From Bin80 sp965220365 (lineage in GTDB: Bacteria; Bacteroidota; Rhodothermia; Rhodothermales; Bin80): a stretch of DNA of 64,000 nt. Shown one piece after another: positions 17,755 to 27,599 of the stretch. The translations under genes were made by a program, and so were the position numbers. A model generated the notes under the pieces. That model made no database searches, was not told the origin of the DNA, and saw nothing but the letters and a program-made list of their open reading frames with translations. The stretch lies in NCBI GenBank assembly GCA_965220365.1, contig OZ244823.1:2604001-2668000 (forward strand), given 5' to 3'. Positions within the stretch are counted from its first letter, which is position 1, and the number at the start of each line of letters is the position of its first letter.

Positions 17755-18744
17755 ATGAGTCAGCTTTCTCTCGCAGACATTGCTAATGGACTTGATTCCC
17801 TTTTGGACGAACAAATGACGGGGCAGGCCCGAATCGCTGCACATCTGGTAGCTGCTGCAGAAGGGCATGGACTCTCCCCCTCAGAAATAATCTCTATCTT
17901 CGACAAGATTGTAGAAAAAACCGTGCTGGATGAACTCTGGGTTACGGATTCAGAGGGGGCAGCCTACCTAACTACGGTTCGCGGTGAAGACGGAAAACCA
18001 ATTAAGTTTAAGTTTTCTGACGATTCCGATACCCAACCGCAGGCATCTGCCTTCCATCCATTACTCTCAGCCAGTATCGATAGCGATGAATGTATTACCC
18101 AAGCTGCCCAGACGCGCGAAATTGACTGGAATATATTCAAGTACGTGGGCGTAAGCGGGGTTGATAGACCTCGAATTGTTCAGGTCGGGAATGCCCTTGC
18201 GTTCGAGGAGCAGGGACTACTGAATAATAGCTACGCTTCACCGGTTATGACCGCGGCACTGGCTGCTTTCGGTGAGGCTGAATTGCTTTCGTCCATGTAC
18301 ACCTCACGTGTCGCTGAAGTACGATCTGTTTTTGATGCAGTGCTATCAAAGCAAATGGTTGTTCAGGCCGGGCTCATTGATGCACTTTTAACTGTTGTTG
18401 AAGCTTCTGGATGGTCCGTGGCAAAGACAAATAGCCATCTACATCGAATTGTCAAGACCACACCCATTTCAGAAATAGAAATTGCAACTACGGGTGGCCG
18501 GATTGTATTATCGAGTTCCGCGCCCTATGGGAAGCTGCGCTATCCCGAATCTCTGCAGGCAATTAACGTCGATGTCATGGACGTTGTAGATCATCCATCC
18601 ATTGCACATGATGAAAGCCATCCCTCAGAAAAGACAGTCACGGTTTATAGCCCTGGTCTTACAAGGATTGTGCAAATCACAACCCTCCTGGATGACAGCT
18701 CGCTGGTTTCACCACGCTTCAAAATTCCTGAGCAGAGTTCGTGA
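17755..18744 (+). CDS. Cache-like sensor-domain protein without output domain
   Basis: This is a 329-residue protein with no signal peptide or clear transmembrane segment. Residues about 60-150 resemble the ligand-binding domain found in some bacterial sensor and methyl-accepting proteins: DELWVTDSEGAAYLTT, then PQASAFHPLL, then REIDWNIFKYVGVSGVD with PRIVQVG. The following residues (about 150-220) are helical, and the C-terminal part is a beta-rich domain (EIEIATTGGRIVLSSS) that I do not recognise. No kinase, cyclase or methyl-accepting domain is present, so it may be a stand-alone regulator or a partner of a kinase elsewhere. The family link rests on remembered motif similarity. Confidence 0.55.
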   Translation: MSQLSLADIANGLDSLLDEQMTGQARIAAHLVAAAEGHGLSPSEIISIFDKIVEKTVLDELWVTDSEGAAYLTTVRGEDGKPIKFKFSDDSDTQPQASAFHPLLSASIDSDECITQAAQTREIDWNIFKYVGVSGVDRPRIVQVGNALAFEEQGLLNNSYASPVMTAALAAFGEAELLSSMYTSRVAEVRSVFDAVLSKQMVVQAGLIDALLTVVEASGWSVAKTNSHLHRIVKTTPISEIEIATTGGRIVLSSSAPYGKLRYPESLQAINVDVMDVVDHPSIAHDESHPSEKTVTVYSPGLTRIVQITTLLDDSSLVSPRFKIPEQSS

Positions 18745-18974
18745 CTTTCGCTGAGGGCTCGCGAAACATTCCGTCTGCCCACAGTTCTTCATTTGGGCCT
18801 CTAACTCTTTTCTCCGTCGATAACGCATCGGGTTCAGAGGAACGGGACCTGAATTCATAATTACCGCAGGCCCCCTCACCAATCTTTGTAGAACCGCAAG
18901 CCTTAAACCCTCCCAAATTGTGAGGGATGTGCTAGGCGTGATCCTGTACCGCCCTCACGTAGTTCCCATTACGC

Positions 18975-19466
18975 TTATCCTGAAGCACCTTGACTCCCAA
19001 GGTGACGGTGATGCTCTATCTTCATGCAAAGACCCATAATGACATCCAAACCGCCGGCACTCGCAATTGCAGCCGCTTCTTCACTGAAGATATTGAGTTG
19101 CAACCAAAGCGCTTTGGCGCAAATTCGCACGGCATGCCCCGCATGCTCTGGACACTCGTGCGATGGCCGGAATACATTTACAATATCAACCGGCTCAGGG
19201 ATTTCTGCAACCCTCTTGTATACCCTCTCTCCTAAAATACGCTCAGCCTTCGGGTGAACTGGTATAATCCTGAAACCCCTGTTTTGAAGAAAACTTGCTA
19301 CGGCATGACTATCTTTCTGAAGACTCGTTGATAATCCTACAACGGCAATGGTTCGGGAGGAATCCAGGATTCGACGAACCAAATGTGGAGCCTGGTACTT
19401 CGCAACCTGTTCCAGATTAAGATTGTCAAATAAGTCACATGAAGAACCGGTTCGTGATTTCATCAT
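18975..19466 (-). CDS. CoA-binding domain protein (YccU-like)
   Basis: This is a small cytoplasmic protein of about 164 residues with a Rossmann-type CoA-binding fold. The frame is open upstream to 19652, but the start at the Met-Met pair (19461-19466) gives the expected size. The signature is an IAVVGLSTS loop followed by SHAVASFLQNRGFRIIPVHP, then GERVYKRVAEIPEPVDIVNV, a FRPSHE segment and a late ALWLQLNIFSEEA stretch. Members of this family bind CoA in vitro, but their cellular role is not settled. It reads opposite to its neighbours. Confidence 0.85.
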   Translation of the reverse strand: MMKSRTGSSCDLFDNLNLEQVAKYQAPHLVRRILDSSRTIAVVGLSTSLQKDSHAVASFLQNRGFRIIPVHPKAERILGERVYKRVAEIPEPVDIVNVFRPSHECPEHAGHAVRICAKALWLQLNIFSEEAAAIASAGGLDVIMGLCMKIEHHRHLGSQGASG

Positions 19467-19785
19467 AAATGCTTTAAGTTTAGCAGATACCACACAGCCC
19501 AATTGCGGGCGTTCGTCAGACAGAAAAATGAACGAAGTTTTCAATGAGACCTCCCCAAGGACAGAGCAGTCCTCGCATACGCTATGAAAATACAACCTCA
19601 GGGCCACACAGTCGGCACCCCGACTGATTTCGTTCATCCGATTCTGCCTCACGATGCATTCTCATGTGGTCTACTCCCGAGGGAATCACAACAATCTTTG
19701 CCTGAAACTCTCCTCTAACCATTATGCTGGAGACTCAAACAGATAAAATAATGCCACGACCTTTTGAACACCACCATCAAATTTG

Positions 19786-20643
19786 ATGAACGACCCCCTT
19801 CACATGTTCAAGAAGAACGGAAAATTGTCACGGAAATTCTACGAGGCGGAGTTGGCGAAGCTGCATCTGCGCCTCGTCATACTCCAGCGCTATATTCGGG
19901 TCAAAAAGAAACGTATCGTTGTATTATTTGAAGGCAGAGATGCAGCAGGGAAAGGGGGAACCATCAAACGCATCACGGCTCCCCTGAATCCACGCATCTG
20001 CCGCGTTGTTGCCCTCCCCAAACCAACAGATCGTGAATCTACCCAATGGTATTTCCAGAGATATGTACATCATTTACCTGCTTCTGGTGAATTGGTCCTA
20101 TTTGATCGCAGTTGGTATAATCGTGCAGGAGTTGAACGCGTGATGGGCTATTGCTCTGAGGAGGAGTACTGGGAATTTCTTCGACAATGCCCAATATTTG
20201 AGCGTATGCTGATTCAAAGCGGTACAACCCTGATTAAATATTGGTTTTCCGTGAGCGCTGAGGAACAGGAACGTAGATTCCGTCGCCGTATGGAAGACCC
20301 GAAACGGAGATGGAAACTCAGCCCAATGGACCTGGAATCAAGATCCCGTTGGGTGGACTATTCCCGAGCCAAGGATCAGATGTTTCTGCATACGGACCTT
20401 CCCGACTCCCCTTGGTGGGTAGTCGAAGCAGATGACAAACGCCGTGCAAGGTTAAACTGTATCCATCATCTCCTCTCACAAATCTCCTATGAGACTATTG
20501 AGCGTAAAAAGGTAATTCTGCCTCCATTGCAAACCAAGCAAGGTTACGTTCGCCCAGCAATGGAAACGCAGCGGATTGTAACCGATCAGTTCAGAGCGCC
20601 GAATTCCCCAATTCTAGACCCGAGCGAGACGGTTCAAGAGTAG
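19786..20643 (+). CDS. ppk2: Polyphosphate kinase 2 (PPK2 family)
   Basis: This 285-residue PPK2-family kinase uses polyphosphate to phosphorylate nucleoside mono- or diphosphates. The Walker A motif GRDAAGKGG is at about residues 50-58 and the Walker B motif LFDRSWYNR at about 105-113. The single-domain length matches the NDP-acting class. The remainder (KYWFSVSAEEQERRF, then DPKRRWKLSPMDL and a WVVEADDKRRARLNCIHHLL stretch) is typical of the family. ATG 19786 is used; a TTG directly before it is also in frame. It lies about 1.4 kb from ppk1, forming a polyphosphate gene cluster. Confidence 0.94.
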   Translation: MNDPLHMFKKNGKLSRKFYEAELAKLHLRLVILQRYIRVKKKRIVVLFEGRDAAGKGGTIKRITAPLNPRICRVVALPKPTDRESTQWYFQRYVHHLPASGELVLFDRSWYNRAGVERVMGYCSEEEYWEFLRQCPIFERMLIQSGTTLIKYWFSVSAEEQERRFRRRMEDPKRRWKLSPMDLESRSRWVDYSRAKDQMFLHTDLPDSPWWVVEADDKRRARLNCIHHLLSQISYETIERKKVILPPLQTKQGYVRPAMETQRIVTDQFRAPNSPILDPSETVQE

Positions 20644-20694
20644 CCGCTGATCAGTCAGTGACTACCGAGAGAGCGCCCAAACTCCGTGATCACA

Positions 20695-20713
20695 CTACTC
20701 CTCTGCGGAGTAG
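20695..20713. terminator. Possible terminator hairpin downstream of ppk2
   Basis: CTACTCC pairs with GGAGTAG around a five-base loop, 52 bases after the ppk2 stop and before the end of the convergent membrane-protein gene. No U-tract follows, so termination is uncertain. Confidence 0.3.
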
Positions 20714-20771
20714 GAACTTGATTGAGGTGAGGATATCAAGAAATTGAATAGATCCTCCCGTACTGATCAGA

Positions 20772-21233
20772 TTACCCTGAATTTTCCCCGCTACCCGCAT
20801 GAATTAAGCCACTACCGATGGCTACCCCAAAGGCACCCAATAATGGATTTAACCAGACGAGCCACATCGGCTGAATACTCTTCGTCGCTGCCTCCATCAT
20901 TGATGGGGATATCTCACGAACTGTTTCCATCTCTCCCTGGTTTGTCGTCATTGCGGTGACGATCCCGAAAACAATGATCAACGCAATCAAATACTTTGCC
21001 GCAACATGGTTACCTGCAATCCGGGTACAGATCTTACCGCCCAACCAAGCCGATCCAAGTCCAACAACAATGCTCAGGATCACCCATGTCGTGGAAACAT
21101 TCCATGAGCCAGCTTGATAGGATCCCTCGGCTCCCAAAATGAGATAGGCCAGGTTATATATTATCATGATTGTAATCGCAATCGCAAGATAGCTCACGAC
21201 CACGGCCAATAGATTCATCCAGGATTTTCGCAT
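20772..21233 (-). CDS. Small integral membrane protein, unknown function
   Basis: This 153-residue protein has about four predicted transmembrane segments: near residues 6-33 (NLLAVVVSYLAIAITIMI), 48-68, 78-97 (KYLIALIIVFGIVTAM) and 122-145 (MWLVWLNPLLGAFGVAIGSG). A cytoplasmic-looking KICTRIAGNH loop lies between the second and third. I do not recognise the family. It stands between ppk2 and pdxH on the opposite strand, so it is probably a separate transcription unit. Confidence 0.7.
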   Translation of the reverse strand: MRKSWMNLLAVVVSYLAIAITIMIIYNLAYLILGAEGSYQAGSWNVSTTWVILSIVVGLGSAWLGGKICTRIAGNHVAAKYLIALIIVFGIVTAMTTNQGEMETVREISPSMMEAATKSIQPMWLVWLNPLLGAFGVAIGSGLIHAGSGENSG

Positions 21234-21407
21234 GTTATCAATAGAAGTGGAAGCCCAAAATACTCATTCTGTCAACAAAAGTCTTTCTCGAAAAACCGCG
21301 ATTGCAAGACGAAAATCCCCCTGTAGCTTTAACACCCGAATCATGGTCTCTCTGTGTGCATATAGAGGTAATTGACTCGCATTCCTTATAAATGACTAGC
21401 ATTCTTC

Positions 21408-22037
21408 ATGGACTTGACTGCCCCTAAGCCCATCCTGGATTTGCCGGCGGCAAACCGAGATAAAGACCCGATCACTCAATTTGAGGAATGGTTTGCCTTT
21501 GCACAGAATGCGAATATCTACCTCCCGGAGGCTATGACACTCGCAACGGCTACACCAAATGGATTTCCGAGCGCACGAATTGTACTTCTCAAACAGGTCA
21601 GCCAGAAAGGATTCGTGTTCTTTACGAACTACGAGAGTCGTAAAGGGGATGAATTGGACTCCAATCCCAAGGCTGCACTCGTCCTTCATTGGGCTACACT
21701 TGAGCGTCAAATAAGAATTGAAGGGCCGGTCGAGCGAATTACCAAAGAGGAAAGCGAAGCTTATTTTCAATCCCGCCCGCGAGGAAGCCGTATCGGTGCG
21801 TGGGCCTCTGATCAAAGCAGCATATTACGGGATCGATCACACTTGAAGGAGCGTGTGCATTACTTTGAACAAAAATATGCCGACCAAGAGATTCCTCTCC
21901 CCGAGCGCTGGGGAGGATTCCGAGTTCTTCCCGAAAAAATAGAATTCTGGCAAGGTCGACAAAGTCGCTTACATGAACGGCTTGTCTACACAAAATCACC
22001 TTCAGGACATTGGAACACGGAACTGCTTTTTCCCTAA
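21408..22037 (+). CDS. pdxH: Pyridoxamine/pyridoxine 5'-phosphate oxidase
   Basis: This 209-residue FMN enzyme oxidises pyridoxine or pyridoxamine 5'-phosphate to pyridoxal 5'-phosphate, the last step of vitamin B6 synthesis and salvage. Family features are PSARIVLLKQ (FMN region), FFTNYESRKGDEL, LHWATLERQIRIEG, SRIGAWASDQS and the C-terminal FWQGRQSRLHER substrate-binding block. The last residues (NTELLFP) differ slightly from the usual W-x-x-RL-x-P ending. ATG 21408 gives normal length. It converges on ppk1 with about 50 bases between the stops. Confidence 0.94.
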   Translation: MDLTAPKPILDLPAANRDKDPITQFEEWFAFAQNANIYLPEAMTLATATPNGFPSARIVLLKQVSQKGFVFFTNYESRKGDELDSNPKAALVLHWATLERQIRIEGPVERITKEESEAYFQSRPRGSRIGAWASDQSSILRDRSHLKERVHYFEQKYADQEIPLPERWGGFRVLPEKIEFWQGRQSRLHERLVYTKSPSGHWNTELLFP

Positions 22038-22085
22038 CCCCTAATCTAGAGGGTGGACGCTCCAAAATACCCGCAAATGTCCTGA

Positions 22086-24248
22086 TCAGAAGAGCTCCCA
22101 AGGATGCTCTTTCTCTTCTTCAACCCAATCTGCTCGCACGCTGAGGAGTTTTTCCTGAACCGACAAGCTGTTCTCTACCGGCTCAGGCCTTGTATAGGTT
22201 CCCTCCGCAGTCAAGTATCTGGCTTTAACGGAATCCCGCAAATATGATTCGAGCACCGTATCTCGAAGGTAACGTACGTAATTTTTATCCTGAACCGGGA
22301 ATAACACCTCTACCCGCCGGTTGAGATTGCGGGGCATTAGGTCAGCACTCCCCAAGTAGATCTCTTCTTTCCCTCCATTGGTAAAGTAATAGATTCGACT
22401 ATGTTCAAGGAAGCGGCTCACAATACTGATTACCCGAATATTTTCACTTAGACCTGGAATTCCAGGCTTCAGACAGCAGATTCCACGCACTAACAGGTCA
22501 ATCCGAAGCCCCTCCTGAGATGCCCGGTAAAGCTGGCGAATCATCTTCTCATCAACGAGGGCATTGGTTTTTAAGATCAGATGCGCTTTTCGATCCGCCT
22601 TTTGATGGTCAATTTCGCGGTGAATTAATTCGGTAAGGCGCTTTCTCATATTGATCGGTGCTACCAATAGCTTGCGATAATCTCGCTTCTCCGAATAGCC
22701 CGTTAAAAAGTTGAAGAGGTCAGAGACATCTGCTCCAATTTTGGGATTAACCGTAAAGAACCCGAGGTCTTCATAAACGTGTGCTGTAATGCTATTGTAG
22801 TTGCCTGTGGACAGGTGTACATACCGACGTATATGTTGCCCCTCATTCCGGATCACCAATGCGATCTTCGAGTGGGTCTTGAGTCCAATAAGGCCATAAA
22901 TTACATGAACCCCTTCCCGCTCTAGCACACGTGCCCAGCCAATATTACTTGCCTCATCAAAACGGGCTTTCAATTCGACCAACACGGCAACCTGCTTCCC
23001 ATTCTCTCTTGCCTTCATCAGAGCATTAACAATTGGAGATTGGTTTCCTACACGATAAAGCGTCATCTTGATTGCAAGTACATCAGGATCTGATGCAGCA
23101 GCCTCCAGAAACTCAATCACAGGAGAGAATGAATCATATGGATGATGAACTAGGTGGTTTTGAGACCTCAATGCCTTGAAGAAATCTCCATCACGAGTTT
23201 CCGATTTGAGCCTTAAAGGTGTAAAGGGCATAAACGGAGGATATTTGAGATCAAATCGGTCAATCCCTAACGCAACCTCCATCAAACTCTCGATTCCCAA
23301 GGGCCCGTCAACCACTACAATATCCTCCCCGTCCGTACCCATATTCTCAATCAGTAGCTTGAGCACCCGCTTGGGCATATCTGCATTTACTGTGAGTCGC
23401 AATACAGAACCGAGACGGCGCTGACGGACCCCCTCCTCCATCGTTTCTAACAAATCGTCTGCCTCCAATTCCTGAATCGTCATATCCGCACTTCGTGTGA
23501 CTCTAAACGGATATGCTGCCTTGACTTCCATACCAGGAAAAAGAGACTGAAGGTTTGCTGCAATAACTTCTTCCACCCATACAAACGAAAAAATCCTTCG
23601 GGTATTTCCATCCACTTGTATCGTCCAAGGATCGGAAACCACAGGCATTAAACGATCAATGGGTCTGGGGACCTTCACCCGAGCAAAACGCTCACCGCCA
23701 AGCTCATCCTTAATGATGACAGCTAGATTGAGACTCAGGTTTGAGATGTGTGGAAAAGGATGTGATGGATCCACCGCCAGGGGAGTTAAAACTGGAAATA
23801 TTGTCCGCTTATATCTTTTTGTCGCTTCAGCCTTTTGAGTATCTGTCAATCCTGAATAGCTCAAGATTTGAATCCCTACCGCCGCCAATTCTGGAATCAT
23901 TGTAGACAGGAGATATTGGTGAGCGCTCTGCATCAGAGTGTGGGCTCCCTTTCTTACAGATGAAAGCAGTTCCGTCGGGGTCTGCCCGTCAATTGAAAGA
24001 TCCGTGATACCACTGGCAACCTGCTTCTTGAGCCCCCCGATACGCACCATGTAGAATTCGTCCAAATTGGAGCCAACAATCGAAAGAAACTTCAGTCGCT
24101 CCAATAGTGGATTGGCCTCATCCTGGGCTTCTTCAAATACCCTGTATTGAAAATCCAGCAGACTCAATTCCCTGTTATTGTACAGGGAAGGATCCTTGAG
24201 ATCCTCTACAACACTCGGGGTGTTGCTGTCAATAACTTCCTTATTCAT
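22086..24248 (-). CDS. ppk1: Polyphosphate kinase 1
   Basis: PPK1 reversibly makes polyphosphate from ATP. The protein is about 720 residues, normal for the family, with the N-terminal domain (NRELSLLDFQYRVFEEA) and head domain (FYMVRIGGLKKQV). The two phospholipase-D-like catalytic domains carry LKTHSKIALVIR with the autophosphorylated-type histidine, HLSTGNYN, RGICCLKPGIPG and FLEHSRIYYF (second catalytic His). ATG at 24246-24248 is chosen; a GTG at 24258-24260 is an alternative four codons earlier. The gene is divergent from the receptor at 24448, and the intergenic region contains phased TTA hexamers and a TAAGTTTG element (24349-24356, minus strand) that fits the Bacteroidetes -7 consensus TAnnTTTG. 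Confidence 0.95.
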   Translation of the reverse strand: MNKEVIDSNTPSVVEDLKDPSLYNNRELSLLDFQYRVFEEAQDEANPLLERLKFLSIVGSNLDEFYMVRIGGLKKQVASGITDLSIDGQTPTELLSSVRKGAHTLMQSAHQYLLSTMIPELAAVGIQILSYSGLTDTQKAEATKRYKRTIFPVLTPLAVDPSHPFPHISNLSLNLAVIIKDELGGERFARVKVPRPIDRLMPVVSDPWTIQVDGNTRRIFSFVWVEEVIAANLQSLFPGMEVKAAYPFRVTRSADMTIQELEADDLLETMEEGVRQRRLGSVLRLTVNADMPKRVLKLLIENMGTDGEDIVVVDGPLGIESLMEVALGIDRFDLKYPPFMPFTPLRLKSETRDGDFFKALRSQNHLVHHPYDSFSPVIEFLEAAASDPDVLAIKMTLYRVGNQSPIVNALMKARENGKQVAVLVELKARFDEASNIGWARVLEREGVHVIYGLIGLKTHSKIALVIRNEGQHIRRYVHLSTGNYNSITAHVYEDLGFFTVNPKIGADVSDLFNFLTGYSEKRDYRKLLVAPINMRKRLTELIHREIDHQKADRKAHLILKTNALVDEKMIRQLYRASQEGLRIDLLVRGICCLKPGIPGLSENIRVISIVSRFLEHSRIYYFTNGGKEEIYLGSADLMPRNLNRRVEVLFPVQDKNYVRYLRDTVLESYLRDSVKARYLTAEGTYTRPEPVENSLSVQEKLLSVRADWVEEEKEHPWELF

Positions 24249-24333
24249 TTTTTGGGGCACATCTGGTCAGATTTTTCTCGACAAAGCTCCATGTTGTTAT
24301 GCAAGACAGGTGGTTCAACAGTAGGACTATTTG

Positions 24334-24381
24334 TTAAAATTGGTTACACAAACTTATAGTTCGTTTAACCTACAGTTAACA
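24334..24381. promoter_or_regulatory. Candidate Pho-box-like array of phased TTAnnn hexamers
   Basis: Five hexamers occur in register: TTAAAA (24334), TTACAC (24344), TTATAG (24354), TTAACC (24365) and TTAACA (24376), spaced 10, 10, 11 and 11 bases. PhoB/PhoP-type regulators bind direct repeats spaced about 11 bases; the Bacillus unit is TT(A/C/T)A(C/T)A and the cyanobacterial unit resembles CTTAACCT. The array lies between divergent ppk1 and the receptor gene, about 85 and 67 bases from their starts. The region is AT-rich, so chance similarity is possible. Confidence 0.4.
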
Positions 24382-24447
24382 TCCAATAGCGTTTCTTTGC
24401 ATTAAATATCTCCCGAAAGCTTCTTGTTATACCTTCTTAAATTCATT

Positions 24448-27444
24448 ATGTCTTTACGCGGTATCCTCCGCCTAGCTGGTACAGTACCGGTTCTTCTACT
24501 CTTTCTCTCACTCCAAGTCAACGCCCAAGTAGGCACAATCGCAGGTCTCATTGTTGACGGCGAAAATGGCGAGACCCTCATTGGAGCCACTGCTACAATA
24601 GATGGCTCTACACTTGGAGACGCCACCGATCTGAACGGAAGGTACGAATTTATTGCCGAGTCTGGTACGTACACGATGAAGTTCGCCTACTTGGGCTTCT
24701 CCACTGTAATGGTAGAAAATGTGGTCGTGGTCGCTGGAGAGATTACCCGACTAGAGATTGAACTCCTCCCCGAAGCGCTCTCTTACGGAGAAGTAGTGAT
24801 TACAGCTGACGCAATTGAAGGTTCAGAGGCGGGGTTATTGCGGGAACGTGCCAAATCTGTAGCCGTCAGCGACGCGATCAGCTCCGAATCAATCAGTCGA
24901 TCCGGCTCTGGTGATGCTGCAGCTGCCATGACCAAGGTCACCGGGGCCTCTGTCGTGGGTGGCCGTTACGTATATATAAGGGGACTAGGTGATCGCTATG
25001 CCAACACCACACTCAATGGATCCACACTGCCTAGTGCAGATCCTGATCGAAAAGCATTTCAACTGGATCTGTTTCCCGCAGCTCTACTGGATAATATCGT
25101 CACGCTAAAAACATTTACTCCAGATAAACCCGGTGATTTTAGTGGCGGCCTCGTGGATGTAGCGACAAAAACCTTTCCCGAGTCCTTCACGCTGCAGTTG
25201 TCCGCATCTATAACCTACGACGACCAGTCCAGCAGGATTGACCACTTTCTTTCTTATGCGGGCAGTAGTACCGACTGGCTTGGATATGATAATGGCTCCC
25301 GTTCACTCCCGGATGTCCTGGAAAACAAAGACCCAGAGGATCAATTACCCAGAGAATCTGACCTTCGTGATTTACGCCGCGGAGTGACCAACGAAATCCG
25401 AACCGACCGTGCGGATTCGCTGAATGCTTTTGCACAAGCATTCAATGGGGTGATGGCACCGAGTCACCGGTCTACACCCGTCAATCACAGTTTTTCTGCT
25501 GCAGCGGGTGGGAAAATGAAGTTGTTTGGCCGACCGCTTGGGGTCACCGGCAGCCTCACCTATGGGAGAAGCTACAGCTACTACGATGATGGGGTCTTCA
25601 GTCAATGGCGTCTTGTCGGTGGAGATGTGAACTCCATTGAGAATCTGTCCAGCACGACGTATTTCGGACCTAACCCCGATCTCGATATCATTACGCGGGC
25701 AGATCCAAGAGAGGTCCACTCATTTGCGAACATTCAAGGCAGTGATGAAGCCAGCTGGGGAGCATCCGGGACAGTTGCGTTCCAACCCAGCGACAATCAT
25801 GAACTCGTTGCTACGATCCTCCGCACCCAAAGTGGAACGAGCCAATCCACCCTGTTAGGTGGCTTTCGTGATCAAACCGGTGGTACAACATTCATAACGC
25901 GTGCCCTAAGCTATCAGGAACGTGCCCTTCAAAGTCTCCAGTTAAGGGGCGAACATGCGTTTGCTCCCCTTCAGATTGAATGGAAAGCTTCAATTGCGAA
26001 TAACTCTCAGGACGAGCCTGACTTACGATTCTTTTCCTCCACCCAGAATATCCGGGAAAATTCTGCGGGGATTGATACAACCTACTCGCTCGGGGGAGGG
26101 AATGCACCTCCTCCTCAGCGCTACTTTCGTAACCTGAATGAGGATAGCCGTGGTGCAGTAGTGGATATCACGATCCCATTTCGACAATGGTCAGGCTTGG
26201 GTGCACGCGTGAAGTTCGGGGGACGTTACGACCTGTCCGAACGAGAATTCCGGCAGCGCCGGTTCGAATATCACGAAGGACGGGAGATTGACTACAGAGA
26301 CTTTGAGGGAAATGCCGAAGACTACTTCTCTGAAGGAAATTTTGGCGTATTGGATACACTTCAGGTAGGTGACATTGTTGCATACAATGCTGGCTTATAT
26401 CTCCAGGAAAACTCTCCTGCCCGTGCCAACTACGATGCCTCTCGTGACATTATCGCGGGATATCTGATGGTGGAGCTACCACTCACACGCAAGCTAAAAC
26501 TTATTGGCGGGATCCGATCAGAATCGACTGCGATCGTAACCGAGAGCTATGACCTAACGCTGCCGGATTCATTGCGCAGGGGCGTATTGGATACTCCCGA
26601 CTGGCTCCCGTCCGTGAATGTGGTGTATGCCATCACCGAAGATATGAATCTTCGTCTAGCTGCTACAAGAACACTTGCGCGCCCTACGTATCGAGAGCTT
26701 GCCCCCTTTCAGAGTTTTAATTTTGTCGGGGGTGATATCCAGGAAGGAAACCCATTACTCAACCGAACACTGATTACCAACTATGATATTCGATGGGAGA
26801 TGTTTGCCCGAGCTGGAGAGATTCTCGCCGTGAGCGCATTTTACAAGGTTTTCCAAGACCCTATTGAGCGCGTCCTGCGCAATGTTGGAGAAGGTCGATT
26901 CGTGTCCTTCCAAAATGTAGATCATGCCCGAGTATTTGGTGCCGAATTTGAAGCACGTAAACGACTCAACAACTGGACCGATCTCCCCATTCTGAAGGAC
27001 ATCTCGATTGGCGGAAACTTCTCGTTAGTACGCTCTCAAGTGGATATTCCCGAAGACGAAATGATCATCATCCGCGCCTCAGATCCAAACGCCAGTGGTT
27101 CCCGCTCACTGGAGGGGCAGTCTCCCTTTCTTCTTAACCTGAGTAGCAGCTACGAAAATTACAAGGTGGGAACAGTCGTTGGGGTCTACTATACGGTTTT
27201 TGGTGATCGACTCCTGTCCGTCACCGAAGGGGCGACCCCCGATGTTTTTGAGAAAGCCCGAAGTGATCTAGATGTCACGATCACTCAAGATCTACCTGCG
27301 AATCTACGACTAAAAATCACAGCAAAGAACTTACTCGGGTCGGATGTCCGTCAGATTCAAACGTTCAAAAACCGGACTTACGATTATATCTCCTATTCAC
27401 GATCCCGAACTATTGGAATTGGGATCAGCTATGTCATTGACTAA
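24448..27444 (+). CDS. TonB-dependent outer-membrane receptor with CarboxypepD_reg-like domain
   Basis: This is a 998-residue outer-membrane transporter. ATG 24448 gives a signal peptide (MSLRGILRL, hydrophobic core, ending QVNAQ). The carboxypeptidase-regulatory-like domain is at about 28-110 (GLIVDGENGETLIGATATI). The plug, at about 125-240, carries GGRYVYIRGLGDRYANTTLN, then LPSADPDRKAFQLDLFP and PGDFSGGLVDVATKTFP, signatures of one recognisable receptor subgroup. The barrel ends with an IGIGISYVID strand. It is followed 155 bases later by a T9SS-exported protein, and then a Na/Pi cotransporter, in the same direction. Substrate is unknown; the neighbours suggest phosphate or a phosphate ester (inference). 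Confidence 0.9.
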   Translation: MSLRGILRLAGTVPVLLLFLSLQVNAQVGTIAGLIVDGENGETLIGATATIDGSTLGDATDLNGRYEFIAESGTYTMKFAYLGFSTVMVENVVVVAGEITRLEIELLPEALSYGEVVITADAIEGSEAGLLRERAKSVAVSDAISSESISRSGSGDAAAAMTKVTGASVVGGRYVYIRGLGDRYANTTLNGSTLPSADPDRKAFQLDLFPAALLDNIVTLKTFTPDKPGDFSGGLVDVATKTFPESFTLQLSASITYDDQSSRIDHFLSYAGSSTDWLGYDNGSRSLPDVLENKDPEDQLPRESDLRDLRRGVTNEIRTDRADSLNAFAQAFNGVMAPSHRSTPVNHSFSAAAGGKMKLFGRPLGVTGSLTYGRSYSYYDDGVFSQWRLVGGDVNSIENLSSTTYFGPNPDLDIITRADPREVHSFANIQGSDEASWGASGTVAFQPSDNHELVATILRTQSGTSQSTLLGGFRDQTGGTTFITRALSYQERALQSLQLRGEHAFAPLQIEWKASIANNSQDEPDLRFFSSTQNIRENSAGIDTTYSLGGGNAPPPQRYFRNLNEDSRGAVVDITIPFRQWSGLGARVKFGGRYDLSEREFRQRRFEYHEGREIDYRDFEGNAEDYFSEGNFGVLDTLQVGDIVAYNAGLYLQENSPARANYDASRDIIAGYLMVELPLTRKLKLIGGIRSESTAIVTESYDLTLPDSLRRGVLDTPDWLPSVNVVYAITEDMNLRLAATRTLARPTYRELAPFQSFNFVGGDIQEGNPLLNRTLITNYDIRWEMFARAGEILAVSAFYKVFQDPIERVLRNVGEGRFVSFQNVDHARVFGAEFEARKRLNNWTDLPILKDISIGGNFSLVRSQVDIPEDEMIIIRASDPNASGSRSLEGQSPFLLNLSSSYENYKVGTVVGVYYTVFGDRLLSVTEGATPDVFEKARSDLDVTITQDLPANLRLKITAKNLLGSDVRQIQTFKNRTYDYISYSRSRTIGIGISYVID

Positions 27445-27599
27445 CCCACTCTTCCACGCACGAATGTGGATTTGTACCCAAGCTTCCCCGTCAGACAAAT
27501 ACATTAATCTGCGAAGCTTTCGCTATGTGTCACGTCAGGGGAATTCTGCCGCAACCCGCGGCACTTAACCCAAAGCTCTCACCACTCAAACCTAATCCT

